DNA from: Streptomyces sp. YIM 121038
GTDB taxonomy: Bacteria > Actinomycetota > Actinomycetes > Streptomycetales > Streptomycetaceae
Direction of reading: 5' to 3'
Assembly: GCF_006088715.1 (NCBI RefSeq)
Contig: NZ_CP030771.1
Span: forward strand, 3,720,001-3,784,000
Length of the DNA stretch: 64,000 nucleotides
This document shows positions 8,295 through 17,456 of this stretch, piece after piece. Every line of letters begins with the position of its first letter. Position 1 is the stretch's first letter. Below the pieces are notes generated by a model, which was given only the letters and a program-made list of their open reading frames with translations, had not been told where the DNA came from and made no database searches. The position numbers were made by a program, and so were the translations under genes.

Positions 8295-8331
8295 GACGGG
8301 GTTGCGGAGTACGGTCCTCCGCAACCCCGTC
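8295..8331. terminator. Bidirectional hairpin between desC and the hexosaminidase gene
   Basis: GACGGGGTTGCGGAG and CTCCGCAACCCCGTC form a perfect 15-bp stem around a 7-base loop. It lies between two convergent genes. A short direct repeat of TACGCGGCGCCTCCG follows at about 8336-8369. Confidence 0.85.
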
Positions 8332-8393
8332 CCCGTACGCGGCGCCTCCGGCATACGCGGCGCCTCCGGTCGCACTCCGTCGTACGCGGCCGG

Positions 8394-10025
8394 TCAGCGC
8401 CCGGGCCAGGGCACCTGCGGCGACCGGAAGTAGCCGATGCCCAGGGCGTCCCAGCGCGGCGCCTGCTCCGCGAGCCGCGCCCGGTACGGCTCCCAGCCGT
8501 GCCGCGCGGCGGGCGACCAGCCGAGCTCGGCGATGCCGGGCAGGCGCGGGAACGCCATGTGGTCGAGGTGCGCGGTCGTCGACAGGGTCTCCGTCCACAG
8601 CGGCGCCTCGACGCCGAGGATCGCGTCGGCCGGAGCGCCCGGCAGATAACTGCCCGGATCCCAGTCGTAGGCCCGCCGCACGTCCACGTATCCGGCCCAC
8701 TTCAGGCCGAGCGGGGTGTCCTTGTCGTACTTGTGGTCGAGGTAGGAGCGGTCGGCGGGCGAGAGCACCAGGCCGGTGCCGTTGCGCGCCGCGTTCACGA
8801 CCCGGTCGCGCTCGGCCTGGCCGGTGCGGTCGTAGCCCCAGTACTGCGCGACGGCGCCCGGCGCGGGCGTCGCCTCGGTGAGCTGGTGCCAGGCGAGCAC
8901 GGTCTTGCCGTACTTGGCGACGATCGGCTGCACCCGGTTCATGAACGTCACGAAGTCCTCGTGGCTGGTGGAGTGCGCCTCGTCGCCCCCGATGTGGAGG
9001 TAGCGGCCCGGGGTGAGCGCGGCGAGCTCGCGGAGCACGTCGTCCACGAAGTCGTACGTGAGGTCCTTGTGCACGCACAGCGAGCTGAAGCCGACCTCCG
9101 TGCCCGTGTACAGGGGCGGGGCCACGCCGTCGCAGTTCAGCTCCGCGTAGGAGGCGAGCGCCGCGTTGGTGTGGCTCGGCATGTCGATCTCGGGGGTCAC
9201 TTCGAGGCCCCGCGAGGCCGCGTAGGAGACGATCTCCCGGTACTGCTCCTTGGTGTAGTGGCCGCCGGGGCCGCCGCCGACCTGGGTGGAGCCGCCGTAC
9301 TCCGCCAGGCGCGGCCAGGAGTCGACGGCGATGCGCCAGCCCTGGTCGTCACTCAGGTGCAGGTGCAGCGTGTTCATCTTGTAGAGGGCCAACTGGTCGA
9401 CGAACCGCTTGACTTGGCCGACGGGGAAGAAGTGGCGGGACACGTCGAGCATGGCCCCGCGGTAGGCGTAGCGCGGGGCGTCCTCGATGGTGCCGCCCGC
9501 GATCCGCCAGGGGCCGCGCTGCGGGGAGGTCCTCTCGACGGCGGCGGGCAGCTGCTGGCGCAGCGTCTGGACGCCGTGGAAGAGGCCCGCGCCGGACCAG
9601 GAGGTGAGGGTGAGGGAGCGGCGCTCGGAGATCAGCCGGTAGCCCTCGCGGCCGAGGGCCTTGTTGTCGGAGTTGCCGAGGTCCGCGTGCCCGGCGCCGA
9701 CGCTCAGCCGGATGCCGTCGCGCCCCGGGCGGTCGGTGACGGGCAGGCGGAAGCCGGTGGCGGGGCGGAGCAGCCGGGCGAGGTACTCGCCGACGCGGCG
9801 CTCCTCGGGGTGGTCGCCGACCCGGATCCGGGTCTCGGCGGTGATCTCGTAACCGGGCCCGTACGCCTCGGCCTTCAGGGGCGCGGGGATGATCCGGCCG
9901 AGCGGAGTGGGCGCGGGAGCCGGACGGCGTTCGCCGTCCGGCGCGACCGCCGCGGTCGACAGGCCGGCGGCGGCGATGAGGAGCAGAGAGCCGATGACAC
10001 GTGTCGGTCGGTGGTCCTTTCTCAC
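8394..10025 (-). CDS. Secreted beta-N-acetylhexosaminidase (GH20)
   Basis: A 543-residue GH20 enzyme that removes terminal N-acetylglucosamine from chitin-type oligosaccharides. GTG 10025 is chosen because it follows a GAAGGGA ribosome site and starts a clean signal peptide (VRKDHRPTRV, then a hydrophobic run ending STAAVA). The N-terminal GH20b-like domain is followed by the barrel with YRGAMLDVSRHFFPV, LHLHLSDDQGWRI, and the catalytic Asp-Glu pair in HIGGDEAH; WTETL and FPRLPGIAELGWS complete the site. It faces the DUF4429 gene across a region with a DasR-like site and lies near glmS, which fits amino-sugar salvage. Confidence 0.95.
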   Translation of the reverse strand: MRKDHRPTRVIGSLLLIAAAGLSTAAVAPDGERRPAPAPTPLGRIIPAPLKAEAYGPGYEITAETRIRVGDHPEERRVGEYLARLLRPATGFRLPVTDRPGRDGIRLSVGAGHADLGNSDNKALGREGYRLISERRSLTLTSWSGAGLFHGVQTLRQQLPAAVERTSPQRGPWRIAGGTIEDAPRYAYRGAMLDVSRHFFPVGQVKRFVDQLALYKMNTLHLHLSDDQGWRIAVDSWPRLAEYGGSTQVGGGPGGHYTKEQYREIVSYAASRGLEVTPEIDMPSHTNAALASYAELNCDGVAPPLYTGTEVGFSSLCVHKDLTYDFVDDVLRELAALTPGRYLHIGGDEAHSTSHEDFVTFMNRVQPIVAKYGKTVLAWHQLTEATPAPGAVAQYWGYDRTGQAERDRVVNAARNGTGLVLSPADRSYLDHKYDKDTPLGLKWAGYVDVRRAYDWDPGSYLPGAPADAILGVEAPLWTETLSTTAHLDHMAFPRLPGIAELGWSPAARHGWEPYRARLAEQAPRWDALGIGYFRSPQVPWPGR

Positions 10026-10104
10026 CAGCGGGTCCCTTCGACAGGCAACGCGGATGTGATGCGGTCGAACCGTCACCATCCGTACCGCGCACCCCAGATC
10101 GGGT

Positions 10105-10120
10105 CAAGGTGTAGACCACC
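10105..10120. promoter_or_regulatory. Candidate DasR (dre-like) site between hexosaminidase and DUF4429 genes
   Basis: CAAGGTGTAGACCACC matches 11 of 16 positions of the dre consensus AGTGGTCTAGACCACT, with the half GTAGACCAC well conserved. It lies 80 bases before the hexosaminidase start and 31 before the divergent gene. DasR control of N-acetylglucosamine genes is known in Streptomyces; binding here is inferred. Confidence 0.5.
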
Positions 10121-10150
10121 TGACCAGGGTCGCGGTGCGAGAATCCCTCC

Positions 10151-11059
10151 ATGGCGGAAATCATCCAGCGGGACGGGACCTGGACCTTCGACGGAGTGAC
10201 GCTGCGGCTCGTGCCGGGGCGCGACAAGGGCGTCTCGCTGCTGCGCAAGACCCTGGGCGAACTCACGCTGCCCCTCCAGGCCTTGGCGGGCGTCGCCTTC
10301 GAACAGGGCAAGAAGAGCGGGCGGCTCCGGCTGCGCCTGCGCGACGGCGCGGACCCGCTGCTCCAGGCGACCGCGGGCAAGCTCGCCGACGCCTCCGACC
10401 CGTACCAGCTCGCGGTGGAGCCCGACCGGTACGGCGTCGCCGAGTACGTGGTCGACGAGCTGCGCAACGCCCTGCTGCTTGAACAGGTCCCGGCCGCGGG
10501 CTGTGACGCCTATCTGCTGTCGGGGCCGTCCGTGCCGCTCCAGGTCTCCGCGGGCGACGCCACCGTGGGCTTCGACGGGGAGCAGGTCCGGCTCGAGTGG
10601 AACTGGAAGACGGAGGAGGCCAAGGCCGCCGCGGGCACCCGTACGATCGCGCTCGCCGATGTCGCCGCCGTGGAGTGGCAGCCCGCGATAGGCCTGGAGA
10701 ACGGCTACCTCCGCTTCACCGTGCGGAACGCGCCCACGAAGGCCCCGCCGAAGTACGACCCGAACTCGGTGGAGCTGTGGGGCTTCAAGAAGGACCCGCT
10801 GATGGCGCTCGTCGCGGCGGCCGTGCAGGCCCGGCTCCCGCACCCGGCACGTCCCGCGGCCCCGGCCCCCGCTCCGGCCCCGGAGCAGCTCGCGCCGGCC
10901 ACCGCGCCCGCCCTCGCGCCCACGCCCGCGCCCCCGGCCGAGGACGACCACGACGCGCTGCTGCGGCGGCTGCGCGAGCTGGGCGAGCTGCACCGGAGCG
11001 GCATCCTCACGGACGAGGAGTTCACGGCGGCCAAGCAGGCGGTCCTGAAGCGGATGTGA
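10151..11059 (+). CDS. DUF4429 / SHOCT-domain protein
   Basis: A 302-residue protein of unknown function. Two similar beta-rich halves occupy residues 1-105 and 118-232 (VTLRLVPGRDKGVSL in the first, ATVGFDGEQVRLEW in the second), a layout like tandem DUF4429 units. A Pro/Ala linker of about 40 residues then leads to a C-terminal SHOCT motif, LLRRLRELGELHRSGILTDE followed by EFTAAKQAVLKRM. SHOCT modules are short helical oligomerisation or binding segments. No signal peptide or membrane segment is seen. It is divergent from the hexosaminidase gene. Confidence 0.85.
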   Translation: MAEIIQRDGTWTFDGVTLRLVPGRDKGVSLLRKTLGELTLPLQALAGVAFEQGKKSGRLRLRLRDGADPLLQATAGKLADASDPYQLAVEPDRYGVAEYVVDELRNALLLEQVPAAGCDAYLLSGPSVPLQVSAGDATVGFDGEQVRLEWNWKTEEAKAAAGTRTIALADVAAVEWQPAIGLENGYLRFTVRNAPTKAPPKYDPNSVELWGFKKDPLMALVAAAVQARLPHPARPAAPAPAPAPEQLAPATAPALAPTPAPPAEDDHDALLRRLRELGELHRSGILTDEEFTAAKQAVLKRM

Positions 11060-11117
11060 CGCGGGGGGGCGCCCCGGCGAAGCAGCGGCGCACCCCGTCT
11101 TCCGCCAGCAATCGAGC

Positions 11118-11145
11118 GAATCCTGCCCGATTCCGGGCAGGATTC
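11118..11145. terminator. Perfect 12-bp hairpin after the DUF4429 gene
   Basis: GAATCCTGCCCG, the loop ATTC, then CGGGCAGGATTC form a perfect stem. It sits between the DUF4429 gene and a small GTG-started gene. No T-run follows (TTGCGCAA instead), so it may be a terminator or an operator; terminator is the default reading. Confidence 0.6.
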
Positions 11146-11180
11146 TTGCGCAAGGACCCTGCGTAATCCAGGATCGACGG

Positions 11181-11438
11181 GTGCACGAAGACCTTGTCGA
11201 TCACCTGACGCGCTCCACCCAGCTCCAGCGCGGCGAAGCGCTCCGGGTGGTCCAGGACGTGCTCGCGTACTTCGACGAGACGACCGAGGCGTACGTCCGC
11301 CGCCGCCACCGCGAACTCCAGGGTCAGGGCCTGGTGAACGCGGAGATCTTCGAGCGGATCGCGGCGGACCTGCGCTACCGCGCCGTGGCCCCGCCCGAGC
11401 TCTCGCTCAGGCAGCTGCGCCGCATCGTCTACGGCTAG
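11181..11438 (+). CDS. Small conserved hypothetical protein upstream of glmS
   Basis: An 85-residue acidic/helical protein starting at GTG. It has no signal peptide, membrane segment or recognisable catalytic motif; the centre reads VLAYFDETTEAYVRRRHREL and the end ELSLRQLRRIVYG. It stops 29 bases before glmS on the same strand, so cotranscription with glmS is possible. Codon use is like the neighbours, which supports it being real. Function not recognised. Confidence 0.75.
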   Translation: MHEDLVDHLTRSTQLQRGEALRVVQDVLAYFDETTEAYVRRRHRELQGQGLVNAEIFERIAADLRYRAVAPPELSLRQLRRIVYG

Positions 11439-11467
11439 ACCATCCCCACCACACCCAAGGGACCCTT

Positions 11468-13285
11468 ATGTGCGGAATCGTCGGATACATCGGCAAGCGT
11501 GACGTCGCCCCGCTCCTCCTGGAGGGACTCCAGCGCCTGGAGTACCGCGGTTACGACTCCGCGGGCGTCGTCATCACCGGCCCCAAGGCCACCGGCCTGA
11601 AGATGGTCAAGGCCAAGGGCCGCGTGCGCGACCTGGAGGCCCGTGTCCCCAAGCGCTTCACCGGCACCACCGGCATCGCCCACACCCGCTGGGCCACGCA
11701 CGGCGCCCCCTCCGACGAGAACGCCCACCCCCACCTCGACGGCGCGAACAAGGTCGCCGTCGTCCACAACGGCATCATCGACAACGCCACCGAGCTGCGC
11801 GCCAAGCTGCTCGCCGACGGCGTGGAGTTCCGCTCCGAGACCGACACCGAGGTGATCACCCACCTCATCGCGCGCTCGCAGGCCGAGACCCTGGAGGAGC
11901 GGGTCCGCGAGGCCCTGCGCCACATCGAGGGCACCTACGGCATCGCCGTCCTGCACGCCGACTTCAACGACCGCATCGTCGTCGCCCGCAACGGCTCGCC
12001 CGTCGTCCTCGGCATCGGCGAGAAGGAGATGTTCGTCGCCTCGGACGTCGCCGCGCTCGTCTCCCACACCCGCCAGGTCGTCACCCTCGACGACGGCGAG
12101 ATGGCCACCCTCAAGGCCGACGACTACCGCACGTACACCACCGAGGGCTCCAGCACCCAGGCCTCGCCGACCACCGTGGAGTGGGAGGCCGAGTCGTACG
12201 ACATGGGCGGCCACGACACGTACATGCACAAGGAGATCTTCGAGCAGGCCGACGCCGTGGACCGCGTCCTGCGCGGCCGCATCGACGACCGCTTCTCCAC
12301 CGTGCACCTCGGCGGCCTGAACCTGGACGCCCACGACGCCCGCAAGGTCCGGCGCGTGAAGATCCTCGGCTGCGGCACCTCGTACCACGCGGGCATGATC
12401 GGCGCCCAGATGATCGAGGAGCTGGCCCGCATCCCCGCCGACGCCGAGCCCGCCTCCGAGTTCCGCTACCGCAACGCGGTCGTCGACCCCGACACCCTGT
12501 ACGTGGCCGTCTCCCAGTCCGGTGAGACGTACGACGTGCTGGCGGCCGTGCAGGAGCTCAAGCGCAAGGGCGCCCGCGTCTTCGGCATCGTCAACGTGGT
12601 CGGCTCCGCGATCGCCCGCGAGGCGGACGCGGGCGTGTACGTGCACGCGGGCCCCGAGGTCTGCGTCGTCTCCACCAAGTGCTTCACCAACACCACCGTC
12701 GCCTTCGCGCTGCTCGCCCTGCACCTGGGCCGCATCCGGGACCTGTCGGTCGCCGACGGCAAGCGGATCATCGCGGGCCTGCGGCAGCTGCCCGCGCAGA
12801 TCGAGCAGATGCTGGCGCGCGAGGACGAGATCCAGAAGCTTGCGCAGGAGTTCGCCGAGGCCAAGTCGATGCTGTTCATCGGCCGGGTGCGCGGCTACCC
12901 GGTGGCCCGCGAGGCCTCCCTCAAGCTCAAGGAGGTCTCCTACATCCACGCCGAGGCCTACCCCGCGTCCGAGCTGAAGCACGGCCCGCTCGCCCTGATC
13001 GAGCCCGCCCTGCCGACGGTCGCGATCGTGCCCGACGACGACCTCCTGGAGAAGAACCGGGCGGCCCTGGAGGAGATCAAGGCCCGCAGCGGCAGGATCC
13101 TCGCGGTCGCCCACCAGGAGCAGGAGAAGGCCGACCACACCATCGTCGTCCCGAAGAACGAGGACGAGCTGGACCCGATCCTCATGGGCATCCCGCTCCA
13201 GCTCCTCGCCTACCACACGGCCCTGGCGCTCGGCCGGGACATCGACAAGCCGCGCAACCTGGCGAAGTCCGTCACCGTCGAGTAG
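11468..13285 (+). CDS. glmS: Glutamine--fructose-6-phosphate aminotransferase (isomerizing)
   Basis: A 605-residue enzyme that makes glucosamine-6-phosphate from fructose-6-phosphate and glutamine, the entry step to UDP-GlcNAc and cell wall. The start MCGIVGYIG exposes Cys2, the glutaminase nucleophile; LQRLEYRGYDSAG and HTRWATHGAP belong to the same domain (residues 1-230). Two SIS isomerase domains follow, with ILGCGTSYHAGM and SQSGETYDVL, and the C-terminus DIDKPRNLAKSVTVE is the family tail. Full length for the family. A strong hairpin follows the stop. Confidence 0.98.
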   Translation: MCGIVGYIGKRDVAPLLLEGLQRLEYRGYDSAGVVITGPKATGLKMVKAKGRVRDLEARVPKRFTGTTGIAHTRWATHGAPSDENAHPHLDGANKVAVVHNGIIDNATELRAKLLADGVEFRSETDTEVITHLIARSQAETLEERVREALRHIEGTYGIAVLHADFNDRIVVARNGSPVVLGIGEKEMFVASDVAALVSHTRQVVTLDDGEMATLKADDYRTYTTEGSSTQASPTTVEWEAESYDMGGHDTYMHKEIFEQADAVDRVLRGRIDDRFSTVHLGGLNLDAHDARKVRRVKILGCGTSYHAGMIGAQMIEELARIPADAEPASEFRYRNAVVDPDTLYVAVSQSGETYDVLAAVQELKRKGARVFGIVNVVGSAIAREADAGVYVHAGPEVCVVSTKCFTNTTVAFALLALHLGRIRDLSVADGKRIIAGLRQLPAQIEQMLAREDEIQKLAQEFAEAKSMLFIGRVRGYPVAREASLKLKEVSYIHAEAYPASELKHGPLALIEPALPTVAIVPDDDLLEKNRAALEEIKARSGRILAVAHQEQEKADHTIVVPKNEDELDPILMGIPLQLLAYHTALALGRDIDKPRNLAKSVTVE

Positions 13286-13298
13286 GCGCCGCACGAGT

Positions 13299-13342
13299 GA
13301 GTGGCCCCCCGCGCGTGCCACCAAGCACACGGGGGGCCACTC
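13299..13342 (+). terminator. Terminator after glmS
   Basis: GAGTGGCCCCCCG and CGGGGGGCCACTC form a perfect 13-bp stem around an 18-base loop, followed by CTTC. The remaining sequence up to 13563 holds no supported gene. Confidence 0.88.
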
Positions 13343-13563
13343 CTTCAGGAACCGGGGTCGCCCATTACCCCGGCCCGTGCCTGCCTCAGCCGGTGGCCGT
13401 CACCCCCCGGCCGGCAGGGCGCCGGGGGTCCGCGGGAGGCCGCGGTGGGAAGTCGCTGTGCTGCGGCGCCCCGGCGACCGGTATGTACCCTTCACAAGGG
13501 CACGAACCACCTCTACGCGCGAGTAGATTTATGCGCCGCGGTACGGGAGTTGACGCCGCGACA

Positions 13564-13588
13564 CCCTCGTCCCACCTGGGACGGAGGG
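13564..13588 (-). terminator. Terminator after the universal stress protein gene
   Basis: CCCTCGTCCC and GGGACGGAGGG pair around ACCT with one bulged base. It begins three bases beyond the stop of the leftward stress-protein gene. Confidence 0.65.
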
Positions 13589-13591
13589 ACG

Positions 13592-14116
13592 TTACGGAAT
13601 GACGACGACGGGCCGTTGCGCACGGCGCGCGAGACGGCCCGCGACGGAGCCGAAGATGCGCCCCACGATGCCGTGCGTCGAGCCGACGACGATGGCGTCC
13701 GCGGAGTACTCCCGGCCGACCTCTTCGAGCTCGTGGCAGATGTCGCCACCGCGCTCGACGAGGATCCAGGGCACTTCCGACAGATAGTCCGCGCAGGCCA
13801 GTTCCAGACCGAGGACCTCGGTGCGGTGGTCGGGGACGTCGACGAAGACCGGTGGCTCACAGCCCGCCCAGACGGTGGTGGGCAGTCGGTTCGCGACGTG
13901 GACGATGATCAGGCCGGAGCCGGAGCGGTGCGCCATGCCGATCGCGTAGGCGAGGGCCCGCTCGCTGGACGTCGAGCCGTCGAAGCCGACGACGACGCCG
14001 TGCCGGAAGGCCGGATCGCAGGAGTGACGTGGTTCTTCCGCCGCTTGGGGGGTCGTCGTCGGATCGGCGACCTGCCGCTTGCGGTCCGCGGGTTCGGAGA
14101 ATTCGTGACCGGCCAT
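13592..14116 (-). CDS. Universal stress protein (UspA family)
   Basis: A single-domain Usp of about 174 residues. The Rossmann-like core is visible as VVVGFDGSTSSERALAYAIG near the N-terminus and the nucleotide-binding G-2x-G-9x-G(S/T) region as VVGSTHGIVGRIFGSVAGRL, ending RAQRPVVVIP. Such proteins bind ATP and act in stress or dormancy. ATG 14116 is the chosen start; the frame stays open upstream to 14296 with Pro/Arg-rich sequence and no clear ribosome site, so a longer N-terminus cannot be excluded. It is divergent from the membrane protein before adpA. Confidence 0.85.
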   Translation of the reverse strand: MAGHEFSEPADRKRQVADPTTTPQAAEEPRHSCDPAFRHGVVVGFDGSTSSERALAYAIGMAHRSGSGLIIVHVANRLPTTVWAGCEPPVFVDVPDHRTEVLGLELACADYLSEVPWILVERGGDICHELEEVGREYSADAIVVGSTHGIVGRIFGSVAGRLARRAQRPVVVIP

Positions 14117-14658
14117 CGGTGTCTCGGCGAAGGAGTCCTCTGTGGGAGGGTCGGCTCTGTCCAGGTGCTGCGGCGCCCGTGGTGCGGCGCCGTGGATCGG
14201 GTCGTGCGCGGATTCCCGGGTGGAGTACGGGGAGCGGGTCGAGCGCGGATCGGTGCGGGTCGGGCCCTGCGGCCTTCGGCGGACACGGGCCGTCACCGGA
14301 CGCGTGTCCGGGAATCATCTTCCCAACCCCTTACCCCCAAGGGTACGGCGACACTCCTCTCCTGCCCAGGTCCCGGCCGGGGGTCTCCCGGGCCGCGACG
14401 GCGGCTGACGCCGCCCGCCCGGGGCCTCGGTGCGGCCTCCGCACGGCCTCGCGGCGTTCACCGGAGCATGCATGAGCGGGGCCCGGATGGCAATGGCAGC
14501 TGCCCCGTACAGGCGGTTTGCGCCCGGTTCGCGCGCACTGGCCCCTTCCGGCCAGTGACCGGCCGCATGGCCACGCGTTGAACCCGTGAAACCACTCTTT
14601 CGGAGACATCCCCAGGAACAGACACCACGTGCGAAACCACCGCCGCAGGGAGTACGCC
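14117..14658. other. Intergenic region between divergent stress-protein and membrane-protein genes
   Basis: About 540 bases with no supported gene. It presumably holds both promoters. No clear operator palindrome was recognised; a CCCTTACCCCCAAGGG stretch near 14329 is the only local symmetry noticed. Confidence 0.5.
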
Positions 14659-15072
14659 GTGCCAGGACCGATCACCGCCGCCCCCGTCGCCGCACCGACC
14701 ACCCGCCGCCGCGCCGCCGAGGGGGCGCACGAGCGCCGGGGCCCCGGGGCCGCCGGACCCCTGGGCGCCGAGGCCCCGGGGACGGTCCCGCAGGAGTCGG
14801 CGAGCGACGTGGTGCGCTGGGCCGCGTTCTCCTGTGTCCTCGTCCCGGTCGTGCTCGTCGGGTACGGGACCTCGCTGGCCGGGGCCGCCGGATCGGCCCT
14901 CGGACTCGCGGCCGTCACCGGGGTGTGCCGGGTGCTGCTGAGGCAGTCCGAGCGGGGGGCCGAGCGGGCCCGCGTCGCGCGGCGCCCCGCCACCGCCGGG
15001 CGCCGGACGGGAGCGGCTCCGGGGGCGCGCCGGGGCGGACGGCACGCGGGGCCGAACGCGCCGGTGGACTGA
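14659..15072 (+). CDS. Small membrane protein upstream of adpA
   Basis: A protein of about 137 residues with a disordered Ala/Arg/Pro-rich N-terminus, one hydrophobic region (residues about 54-85, WAAFSCVLVPVVLVGYGTS then LAGAAGSALGLAAVTGV) long enough for one or two membrane passes, and a basic C-terminal tail. GTG 14659 follows a GGGAG ribosome site; GTG 14629 in the same frame is an alternative adding ten residues. It lies 396 bases upstream of adpA on the same strand. Function unknown. Confidence 0.7.
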   Translation: MPGPITAAPVAAPTTRRRAAEGAHERRGPGAAGPLGAEAPGTVPQESASDVVRWAAFSCVLVPVVLVGYGTSLAGAAGSALGLAAVTGVCRVLLRQSERGAERARVARRPATAGRRTGAAPGARRGGRHAGPNAPVD

Positions 15073-15468
15073 CCGATTCCGGCGCACTCCCCCATACGTT
15101 TTCAGCCAACTTCCGGCTGGTCCGCATTCCCTGGCCGAACGGGGGGTCAACCCACGTCCCACCAGGGGTGAAAGGAGCGTAGAAGGCATCCGCACCCTAC
15201 GTTGACCGGCCACTGAGACGAGGCGCACTTCCCTGCACGGCCCGTGAGTGCGACGCTTCGTGATCGAATGCTTCACGCCAAGTTGCCATGTCGACAATGC
15301 GCCGAGTGCTGAACTGGTCACGGCAGCGTCACACGACGCAGTAGATTCGATCTTGACTGTAGTACGGCGGGGGACTGGTGGAGGACCGAGGGGAAACGTG
15401 CAGGAGCGACAGGTCCAGCAAGCACGTCAAGAACAGGGAGCCGCGACGACCGAGGGGGGCTTAGCGCC
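15073..15468. other. adpA upstream region
   Basis: About 400 bases without a supported gene. It is less GC-rich than its surroundings from 15250 on and should hold the adpA promoter(s) and autoregulatory sites. A TTGACTGTAGTACGG stretch at 15353 resembles a promoter element, but no start site can be assigned by eye. Confidence 0.55.
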
Positions 15469-16809
15469 ATGAGCCACGACTCCACTGCCGTGCAGGAAGC
15501 TGCGGCGCGCAAACTCTCCGGGCGGCGCCGTCGGGAAATCGTCGCGGTGCTGCTCTTCAGCGGTGGTCCCATCTTCGAGAGTTCCATACCACTCTCCGTG
15601 TTCGGCATTGACCGGCAGGACGCGGGAGTGCCCCGGTACCGGCTGCTCGTATGCGCCGGTGAGGAGGGGCCGCTGCGCACCACCGGCGGGCTGGAACTCA
15701 CCGCGCCGCATGGCCTGGAGGCCATCGCGCGCGCCGGCACCGTCGTCGTCCCGGCCTGGCGGTCGATCACGTCGCCGCCACCGCTGGAGGCACTCGACGC
15801 GCTGCGCCGGGCACACGAAGAAGGGGCCCGCATCGTCGGTCTGTGCACCGGCGCGTTCGTCCTCGCGGCGGCCGGTTTACTGGACGGCCGCCCGGCGACG
15901 ACGCACTGGATGTACGCGCCGACGCTCGCCAAACGATATCCGTCCGTCCACGTCGACCCGCGCGAGCTGTTCGTCGACGACGGGGACGTCCTGACGTCGG
16001 CCGGAACCGCGGCCGGAATCGATCTCTGTCTGCACATCGTGCGCACGGATCACGGCAACGAAGCGGCGGGCGCGCTCGCCCGCAGGCTCGTCGTGCCGCC
16101 GCGCCGCGCGGGCGGCCAGGAGCGCTACCTGGACAGGTCGCTCCCGGAGGAGATCGGCGCCGACCCGCTGGCCGAGGTCGTCGCCTGGGCGCTCGAACAC
16201 CTCCACGAGCAGTTCGACGTGGAGACGCTCGCCGCCCGCGCCTATATGAGCCGCCGCACCTTCGACCGGCGCTTCCGCTCACTGACGGGAAGCGCTCCCC
16301 TGCAGTGGCTGATCACCCAGCGGGTGCTCCAGGCACAGCGGCTCCTGGAGACCTCGGACTACTCCGTGGACGAGGTCGCCGGGCGCTGCGGCTTCCGCTC
16401 GCCCGTCGCGCTGCGCGGCCACTTCCGGCGCCAGCTCGGCTCCTCGCCCGCCGCCTACCGCGCCGCGTACCGGGCGCGCAGGCCGCAGAACGAGCGCGGT
16501 CTGGACGGTGCCGCCGGGGCGACCGGCGGCCCGATGGCCATGCCCAGCGCGCCCACCGTGGTCTCCGCGGCGGACGGGATGGGCGGACCGGGTGGTCCGG
16601 GCGGGCCCGGCGGTCCGGGCGGGCACAGCTCCGTGCCGGGCCCGAATCCGGGCATGCCCCCGGGTCCGGTACCGGCCCAGACCCGGCGTACGGCGGCGGC
16701 GGGCGCCTTCGGGGCCTCGGCATCCCTGGCCATGGACGCGGGCAAGCAGACCGCCGATGCGTACGCACAGGGACGCACGCCGCTCCCCGGCCAGAGGAGC
16801 GCGCCGTAG
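15469..16809 (+). CDS. adpA: AraC-family master regulator AdpA
   Basis: A 446-residue regulator with an N-terminal DJ-1/PfpI-like dimerisation domain ([20 protein letters not shown] to about residue 190, including [15 protein letters not shown]) and a C-terminal AraC-type double helix-turn-helix ([20 protein letters not shown], then [20 protein letters not shown]). AdpA switches on morphological and secondary-metabolite genes in Streptomyces. Leu137 is encoded by TTA (15877-15879), the codon read by the bldA tRNA, placing translation under bldA control as known for adpA. The tail is long, with [14 protein letters not shown] near residue 365. orn follows 10 bases after the stop. Confidence 0.97.
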   Translation: MSHDSTAVQEAAARKLSGRRRREIVAVLLFSGGPIFESSIPLSVFGIDRQDAGVPRYRLLVCAGEEGPLRTTGGLELTAPHGLEAIARAGTVVVPAWRSITSPPPLEALDALRRAHEEGARIVGLCTGAFVLAAAGLLDGRPATTHWMYAPTLAKRYPSVHVDPRELFVDDGDVLTSAGTAAGIDLCLHIVRTDHGNEAAGALARRLVVPPRRAGGQERYLDRSLPEEIGADPLAEVVAWALEHLHEQFDVETLAARAYMSRRTFDRRFRSLTGSAPLQWLITQRVLQAQRLLETSDYSVDEVAGRCGFRSPVALRGHFRRQLGSSPAAYRAAYRARRPQNERGLDGAAGATGGPMAMPSAPTVVSAADGMGGPGGPGGPGGPGGHSSVPGPNPGMPPGPVPAQTRRTAAAGAFGASASLAMDAGKQTADAYAQGRTPLPGQRSAP

Positions 16810-16819
16810 GGTTGGGCGC

Positions 16820-17422
16820 ATGAACGATCGCATGGTGTGGATCGACTGCGAGATGACCGGGCTCTCGCTGACGGATGACGCACTTATCGAGGTGGCCGCC
16901 CTGGTCACCGACTCGGAACTGAACGTGCTCGGCGAAGGTGTGGACATCGTGATCCGCCCGCCGGACGGAGCCCTGGAGACCATGCCCGAGGTGGTGCGGC
17001 AGATGCACACCACCTCGGGACTCCTCGACGAGCTGTCCGGCGGCACCACGCTGGCCGCCGCCGAGGAGCAGGTCCTCGACTACATCCGTGAGCACGTGAA
17101 GGAACCCCGCAAGGCCCCGCTGTGCGGCAACTCGGTCGGCACCGACCGCGGCTTCCTGCTGCGGGACATGCCGACCCTGGAGAACTTCCTGCACTACCGG
17201 ATCGTCGACGTCTCCTCGGTCAAGGAGCTCGCCCGGCGCTGGTACCCGCGGGCGTACTTCAACAGCCCGGACAAGAACGGCAACCACCGGGCGCTCGCCG
17301 ACATCCGCGAATCCATCGCCGAGCTGCGCTACTACCGCGAGGCGATCTTCGTCCCGCAGCCGGGCCCCGACTCGGACACGGCGAAGTCGATCGCGGCGAA
17401 GCACGTCCTGCCCGCGAGCTAG
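16820..17422 (+). CDS. orn: Oligoribonuclease
   Basis: A 200-residue DEDDh exonuclease that degrades 2-5 nt RNAs and pGpG. The first exonuclease motif is [11 protein letters not shown] (Asp9, Glu11), the middle one [14 protein letters not shown], and the last [12 protein letters not shown] with the DEDDh histidine and aspartate. ATG 16820 gives the family's normal length. It lies just downstream of adpA, the conserved adpA-ornA arrangement. Confidence 0.97.
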   Translation: MNDRMVWIDCEMTGLSLTDDALIEVAALVTDSELNVLGEGVDIVIRPPDGALETMPEVVRQMHTTSGLLDELSGGTTLAAAEEQVLDYIREHVKEPRKAPLCGNSVGTDRGFLLRDMPTLENFLHYRIVDVSSVKELARRWYPRAYFNSPDKNGNHRALADIRESIAELRYYREAIFVPQPGPDSDTAKSIAAKHVLPAS

Positions 17423-17456
17423 GCGGCCCGGAAGGGCCTGGTGGACGGGGTCGGAA

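Noticed and set aside
15248..15472. A 74-codon frame ending in an ATGA overlap with adpA
   Set aside because: Its third-position GC is low for this genome and it lies in the adpA leader and promoter region; the overlap is likely chance.
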